Positions 58,711-64,000 of a DNA stretch of 64,000 nt are shown piece after piece. The DNA is taken from NCBI GenBank assembly GCA_024449915.1, contig JAMZAV010002213.1:1-64000 (forward strand), read 5' to 3'. Within the stretch, counting starts at the first letter, position 1; the number at the start of each line of letters is the position of its first letter. Made by a program: the position numbers and the translations under genes. Origin of the DNA: Sweltsa coloradensis. Lineage: Eukaryota; Arthropoda; Insecta; Plecoptera; Chloroperlidae. The notes beneath the pieces are model-generated. The model was not told the DNA's origin. It did no database searches and saw only the letters and a list, made by a program, of their open reading frames with translations.

Positions 58711-59149
58711 TATGAAAACTAAAACGAACCATTACGTGGAGAAACCAAACAATTTAGTGTATACAAAAGTATAAGTACCCTCGTGTGTAGCCGTTGTTAG
58801 CCTTGACTGAACAGTTTGTAATGTATAGAAATCATTCTGCATGGCTTTGGGTACAAGAGCTTATTTTGTGCGATTAGCATTTTTTTTATCGTGTGCTTTA
58901 GAAAACTCCACCATGTCCGATAAATTATAGTATAACACGCAAGAGACAGAAATAAAATTGACGCTTTCAACTATCATTACATTTTTTAATTGCTTCTGGT
59001 CATTCCTCTGAAACTTAATTTGTCTTTCATGCCTTTTAAACGATGGTCTTTCAAAAAACTACTGTGCACTTTCACAGTGCCTTGTCAAACTACACTGCAC
59101 TAGCTCAGTATACCTTGTCAAACTACACTTCACTAGCTCAGTATCACGA

Positions 59150-59535
59150 AAATATGGCATAAAAAATCGTTAAAAAAATCGTAAAAGTACTACTTCTATG
59201 CCAAATATTTCTTCGATTGTCATTAAAATCATAAAATACCCGAGAAGTTATTTCAAACGTTCCCATACAGTTTCATCGAGATCGGAGTAGCAATTTTGCC
59301 CAGTCGTGGTCCAAATCTCACGATAATATCGCGTTAAAATTTTTTAAAAATCGTAAAAGCACGATGTTCACGAGAAATATTTATTCGGTTGAACCAAAAA
59401 CTTCGAAGGTCCCCTGAAAGTTTATCAATATCGCACATACCGTTTGCCCGGTAGAGTGCCAGCAAACAGACAATACAAAAGCACCAGATATATTTTCTCA
59501 TGGAAAGTAAAATTGAAGTTTTCGCTGCGCTCATC
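59150..59535. repeat. Dispersed repeat with gaagttttcgctgcgctc end
   Basis: It matches 820-1085 in block order (tcacgaaaatatgg, aaatcgtaaaa, aaacagacaa, aattgaagttttcg). An internal duplication sits at 59,097-59,150 (cttgtcaaactacact, cactagctcagtat twice). Confidence 0.55.
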
Positions 59536-59638
59536 CAATAATGATGACTATGACATGACGACAACAATGACGCCACGACAAAAAATAATCAACCAATAAA
59601 GCTCAACCATCAACTCGACTTTGAAAAGCGTTCTTGGC

Positions 59639-60059
59639 ACTCACACTCACACTCACACTCACACTCGCACTCACACTCACGCTCACGCTCACGCTCACAC
59701 TCACGCTCACGCTCACGCTCACGCTCACGCTCACGCTCACGCTCACGCTCACGCTCACGCTCACGCTCACGCTCACGCTCACGCTCACGCTCACGCTCAC
59801 GCTCACGCTCACACTCACACCACACTCACACCCACACCCACAAACCCACACCCACCCACCCACACCCACACACCCACACCCACACCCACACCCACAACCC
59901 ACCACACCACACCCACACACACACTCACACTCACACTCACACTACCTACACTCACACTCACACTCACACTCACACTCACTCAAACACTCTCACACATTCA
60001 CACTCACACTCACACTCACACTCACACTCAAACTCACACTCACACTCACACTCACACTC
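59639..60059. repeat. (CACTCA/CGCTCA)n hexanucleotide array
   Basis: About 420 bp of hexamers. CACTCA units grade into a homogeneous CGCTCA block (about 59,678-59,810), then an irregular CACCCA-rich part, then CACTCA again. Long ORFs in all frames are repeat artefacts. It is unlike the common insect TTAGG telomere repeat. Confidence 0.85.
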
Positions 60060-60734
60060 GCAATGAAATGAAATGAAATTGCTCATATAATGCACCATTA
60101 ACAAACAATGAATCGAGTATTTAAATGTCATTCCTTTGCTGGTTATTTAATTTCATTATTAATTTTTTTGCAATAATTGTATCAACAGTTTTTCGAATAC
60201 AGGTCCGTGTTATTGAACAACGTATGCAACGTGGTCCTGAGATCATCTGTCACAAACATATTTTTTTCGCTGATTAGGTATCCATTCGCTGATTAGGTAT
60301 CCATATTTCGATACTGAAAGTGACTAGCAACAGTATCGATACACTTCTGAAGTCTATTGTTTGTGTTGAATGAGATTGCAAACATAATAAGCACATAAGT
60401 TTGCATCTGTAGGCACTTCTTATAACAATCTTCAGTTATCTCAGTTTCAGTTCAGTTTTTATTATCAGTTGTTAAAATTACATAGACATTATAATGACAA
60501 GTAAAATAAAATAAGATACAGAGCCTTTACAACAGTAATATCAACCTTGTCAAAATTAGAATTAAAAACAAAGATAACAATACAAAAACATTTACAGTAG
60601 TAATATCAGCGTCAAATTAAACATCCATGCACATGTCAACTATGCATTCGTTCCAGGACGCACCAGTGTAAGTATATAAAATGACTTAAAAATTACCAAT
60701 GAATGTGATGTTTGTTTACTAGTGTATTACATTT

Positions 60735-61110
60735 TGTTAGTGAACACTATAAATTTAGGCAACTCTTGGATATCAGCCTTCACATGTACCAAAAAATCAT
60801 CTATTGTATAAAACTCTTTAGTTAATAAAATCTCGTGTAACTTTGTCTTAAATGCACTGAGGTATGTTATTCCTTTTATATCTGTAGGAAGTGGTTATAC
60901 AACTTTCTCCCTGCCTGAATTGGAGCTTTATTAGAAAGTTTTAACTTACTTGTTGCAACAAACAAATTTTTTCTTATTACGAGTGTTATAGTGGTGAATA
61001 TCTGAGCCTTTTGCACTTGCGTGATAGTGATGCTCTTTAAAATATACTTTTGTACTTGTTCCTTATTGAAACAATGCACAATGTACAAGTACGCCTTCTT
61101 TGGTATGAGT
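60735..61110 (-). mobile_element. LINE ORF2 C-terminal remnant
   Basis: The minus strand reads KNLFVATSKLKLSNKAPIQA, GRKLYNH, then after a frameshift PTDIKGITYLSAFKTKLHEI and FYTIDDFL before a stop. This is the familiar end of CR1/Jockey-type ORF2. No RT core remains. Confidence 0.7.
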
Positions 61111-61484
61111 GGGAAACACTTGACAACATTGATTCTATTTTTATGCTTGTAAGCAGATTTATTACTTGCTTGATCTGTGTTTTAATAATATTTAAGAATC
61201 AATCGCACGTTGGATGCATTTGTATAATATAAGTAAAGCACCCCTAAAATAGCAACCCCTTTTTGCACTCTGAAAGGATATGGTTTTTGGGCGGCTTTCC
61301 TGACTGTCAATATTTACTGTTTAAGAGAAGACCACAAAAATTTAAAGATTGAACGCAAGAATGAAGATTCGCGTTCGGTGGTTTCTTCCGCGAATGATTG
61401 ATTACTCCCTTATTTGCTGTCCTGATTTTTGGCAAATTTCATATTCGTTTGAGTGGGATCGTCGAATAAATGTTTTTTTTTTTT

Positions 61485-61560
61485 TCGTTTTTTTTAAATG
61501 TTTTTTGTTTTTGTTTTTTTCCTTTTCCTTTCCTTTCCTTTCCTTTCTTTTTCTTTTCTT

Positions 61561-61592
<32 letters not shown>

Positions 61593-61640
61593 TTTCTTTT
61601 TCTTTTTCTTTTTCTTTTTCTTTTTCTTTTTCTTTTTCTT
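61485..61640. repeat. Pyrimidine-rich tract with (TTTTTC)n
   Basis: T-rich DNA passing into (CTTTC)n and then at least ten TTTTTC hexamers (about 61,571-61,640). Confidence 0.8.
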
Positions 61641-62269
61641 TTCTCTTCTTTTCATTCCCAACACTTTTTTGTATCATATTCATTCATTAATTGAATGTAA
61701 TATCCTTTTTTTGATATTGCTTAACGTCTCATATTTATGCAACTTAATATTGTGTTTAACCGGAAACGGGAAGAAAAATGTTAGTTATGTATGTATTGTG
61801 GGTCCTATTGTGTTTAATTGTTGACTTTTCATGTAGTTTTTGATAATCAATTTTTGTTTATCCTACGCCAAGCAAATTATCCTGAATTTTAGTTGCCATA
61901 TTTAATTATTATATTTACCACATAGGGATATCACACAATTCTGCGTTCAAGGGCTATGCTCGTTGTGATATTCATAATGAATAACACTAAATATAATAAT
62001 GAAAAAATAATAACTACAAAGTAAAGTGTTCATCAGGTAGGAAGGCAGCGTGATAGTCACTAACTTTTCCCACACAATTATGTTCGGCTCTCCAGGCAGA
62101 AAGCCTATAGGTTAGACGTGTGACTGAAAGGCGCGACTTACAAATTAATTTTAAATAAGAAAATACGTTTATTCATTTTACCTTGTCAGACCCATCTGGA
62201 GAATTTGGGAAAAGTGGCGAGAGTCCCATAATGTGACACCTTTTTAAAATAATGTATTTTAATATTTAA

Positions 62270-62372
62270 TACAATCCAGAAATTAAAAAATCCATCCCGA
62301 TCGGGGTTCAGACCCGAGTCTATCACTTTCCGGGTGGACGCCTTAGCCAACTAGACCACCGAGACGGTAACT
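62270..62372 (-). mobile_element. SINE family 2 head
   Basis: The minus strand reads ctcggtggtctagttggcta, aggcg, then gggtctgaaccccga B box and tcgggatggattttttaa, matching 35,841-35,930. Confidence 0.65.
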
Positions 62373-62624
62373 ATTTAACTTCTGTATTGTCGTTACATTA
62401 TAGAACTTGAATGGATGGAACAATAAAGCATCGAATTTTCACCGAATTTTCATCGAAAAAATCACCGGGCGTGTTTCCCGACTATCCAAATCGAGAAATA
62501 ATTTATTTTATTATCAATGTTGGTATTACTGGTTCACTTAATGTGTGCAAAACTGAACCAATTGATGAAACAAATATTATTTCATTTAGATATGAAAGAA
62601 AATCATAAATCTAACCGATAGTGA

Positions 62625-62790
62625 ATTGGGGAGATGACCGCTAATCCTGACTGAAGGTTTTTCCAATGTTTCTCTCAGTCGTTAATGCGAATGCATGGAA
62701 GTCCTCTTAAACTGCCCTCGGACGGACATCCCCTTACAACGATAATTGTCCTGACACCAATACATCTAGTTCGACTCTTAAACAACTATT
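62625..62790 (+). mobile_element. SINE family 3 copy
   Basis: It contains cctgactgaaggtttttcc, gttaatgcgaatgcatggaa and attgtcctgacacc, complementary to 9,735-9,960 and overlapping in type with 53,765-53,880. Confidence 0.6.
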
Positions 62791-62929
62791 TTGAATTTAA
62801 AAATAATGTGAACTACATTTTTTTTCCATTTGAAAAATTTGAAAATTGTGAAATTTAAATTCATGTGTTAGATGATGATGATGATAAATGATGATTGAAT
62901 AATGATTATGAGGATTAAAGTGCGTTAAA

Positions 62930-63545
62930 ACCACAAGATCATCAATAAACCAGCAAAACCCATTTAAAATATTTGTTGACAAATATATGTAATGTTGACA
63001 CACAAAGTACAGAAGATATATGTTTAATATTTATGAGTATGACCAAAAAAACACTGGGATATATTTGCTCATACGTTTAAAATAAAAATCATCTTAATTC
63101 AACAAATGCTTTATTTATTACTTCAGTGTAATACATTGTGGTAAAATAATATTTAAAGTAATTATCTGAATCCACCTTATGATGCTTACTGATTAATTTC
63201 TTTAACCATTCACCCATATTTATAATTCATCCATTAAAACTTTTATTATATTATGCCATAAAACCCTTGGAAGAGTATGGATTTTTTGAATTCATTTTAT
63301 TTTTTAAGGAATAATTATTTTCCTCTCTTTCTCATTGTAGTGATACGGGGAGAAACAGTGATATTATTTAACAGTTTCATGAACATTTCACTGTTCTTTG
63401 TGAAAAAATAGATTTTTCTCAGTAACAACATTTTAAAAATATCACTTTTCTTCGACTGGCTTTCCCCATTTTTGAAATTAAATCGGGTTGAGGGAGCAGC
63501 AGCGCACTACTCCGTTCCTTGGGCCAACATCTTCGTTGCCGGCTA
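62930..63545. repeat. Segmental array, start of unit C (truncated)
   Basis: Third copy of the array's opening block (tgcgttaaaaccacaagatc, cccttggaagagtatgg, gtagtgatacggggagaa, ccttgggccaacatcttcgt). Homology stops at ttgccggctag (63,545), where units A and B continue towards their lectin 3' ends. Another lectin copy could lie beyond the window. Confidence 0.75.
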
Positions 63546-63569
63546 GTAGAGATGCGAATTTAAAAAAAA

Positions 63570-63746
63570 ACGGCGGCCCGGCCCAAGCCGGCCCGGCCCG
63601 AAAGTCGGCCCGAAAGTCCGGCCCGGCCCGAAAGCCCAGCCCGGCCCGAAGTCGGCCCAAAAGTCCGGCCCGGCCCGAAAGCCCGGCCCGGCCCGAAAGT
63701 CGGCCCGAAAGCCCAGCCCGGCCCGAAGTCGGCCCGAAAGCCCGGA
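63570..63746. repeat. GC-rich tandem repeat (GGCCCGAAAGTC-type)
   Basis: About 175 bp of ggcccggcccgaaagtcggc-like units in AT-rich surroundings, preceded by tagagatgcgaatttaaaa. The Pro/Ala/Arg-rich ORFs on both strands are artefacts. It interrupts unit C. Confidence 0.75.
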
Positions 63747-64000
63747 TTTTTGGACTCGTCAAAGCAAATGGGCCGCCTTTGCCAACAGTATGATAGTATT
63801 TCTAGTTCTGCGATTATATACCGTTATACCTAGATCTGGGTGGGCATTGGGCAGTGTAGACCTAAAGCAAATTGCCCATGGCATGTTTATGAATTGTGCG
63901 TGTATATTTATCGACACGAGTGATGCCGCCAATAAGGGACGCAGATTTAGTTGTAGGCCTACATATTTATGTGAGAGCACGTTCTATTTTGTGTTTATTC

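Larger units (their letters stand above)
53991..62929. repeat. Segmental tandem array, unit B
   Basis: Second copy of the lectin-bearing unit, homologous block by block to unit A. It has its own insert between about 58,980 and 61,770 (repeat block, hexamer array, LINE remnant, TTTTTC array) relative to unit A. The edges are approximate. Confidence 0.75.

Noticed and set aside
59639..60059. Possible interstitial telomere
   Set aside because: The unit is CACTCA/CGCTCA, not TTAGG or another known insect telomere repeat, and it sits between gene-bearing units.
59603..60076. Long Ser/Val, Arg/Glu and Leu/Thr ORFs in several frames
   Set aside because: Repeat translations of the CACTCA/CGCTCA hexamer array; no stop codons is expected from its composition.
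63478..63793. Pro/Ala/Arg-rich ORFs on both strands
   Set aside because: Translations of the GC-rich GGCCCGAAAG tandem repeat.

Overview
This looks like eukaryotic, almost certainly insect, genomic DNA. It is AT-rich and intron-rich, and mostly transposable elements, foldback repeats and microsatellites. I see no operons, rRNA or confident tRNA genes. The insect call rests on split exons that together give an odorant-binding-protein-like (OBP) cysteine pattern on the + strand, and on two tandem four-exon C-type lectin genes on the - strand. The many LINE, SINE and MITE families suggest a large, TE-rich hexapod genome. I cannot name the species.

Layout. 1-9,500: base-noisy sequence, probably a poor assembly end, holding a decayed Ty3/gypsy element with short LTRs (1,106-5,478, - strand). 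9,700-11,600: a SINE-like repeat and a hAT-type MITE. 11,630-15,430: a nearly complete CR1/L2-type LINE (- strand) with a virus-like 2A (NPGP) motif near its N-terminus and an AATAAA plus (GAA)n 3' end. 15,850-21,383: two adjacent giant inverted repeats built of internal subrepeats (foldback elements). 21,457-23,407: a TTAA-flanked MITE, a LINE 3' end and a 509-bp hairpin. 24,030-30,028: a tandem duplication of about 2.97 kb carrying an unidentified exon broken by a tiny MITE, each copy ending in a 38-39-bp palindromic minisatellite; the second array is interrupted by a LINE (30,029-31,250).

33,444-43,051: the OBP-like gene (+). Its introns hold another LINE, SINEs and a hAT MITE with a perfect target duplication. 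Its last exon adds two cysteines and a Thr/Ala-rich, mucin-like tail. 43,319-43,461: one orphan candidate exon.

44,398-63,545: a tandem segmental array. Units A and B each carry a complete lectin gene (A 46,501-49,391; B 55,449-58,549; both -). A third unit begins at about 62,930 and is cut by GC-rich tandem repeats at 63,545. Unit A has gained several elements that B lacks: a 142-bp MITE, a ~0.9-kb inverted-repeat element and a 1.4-kb foldback of 10-bp repeats.

Functionally, the host genes encode predicted secreted binding proteins: an OBP-like ligand carrier and two lectins with degenerate sugar-binding motifs. Nothing suggests they act in one pathway. Splice models were read by eye from GT/AG sites and phase agreement, without transcript evidence.
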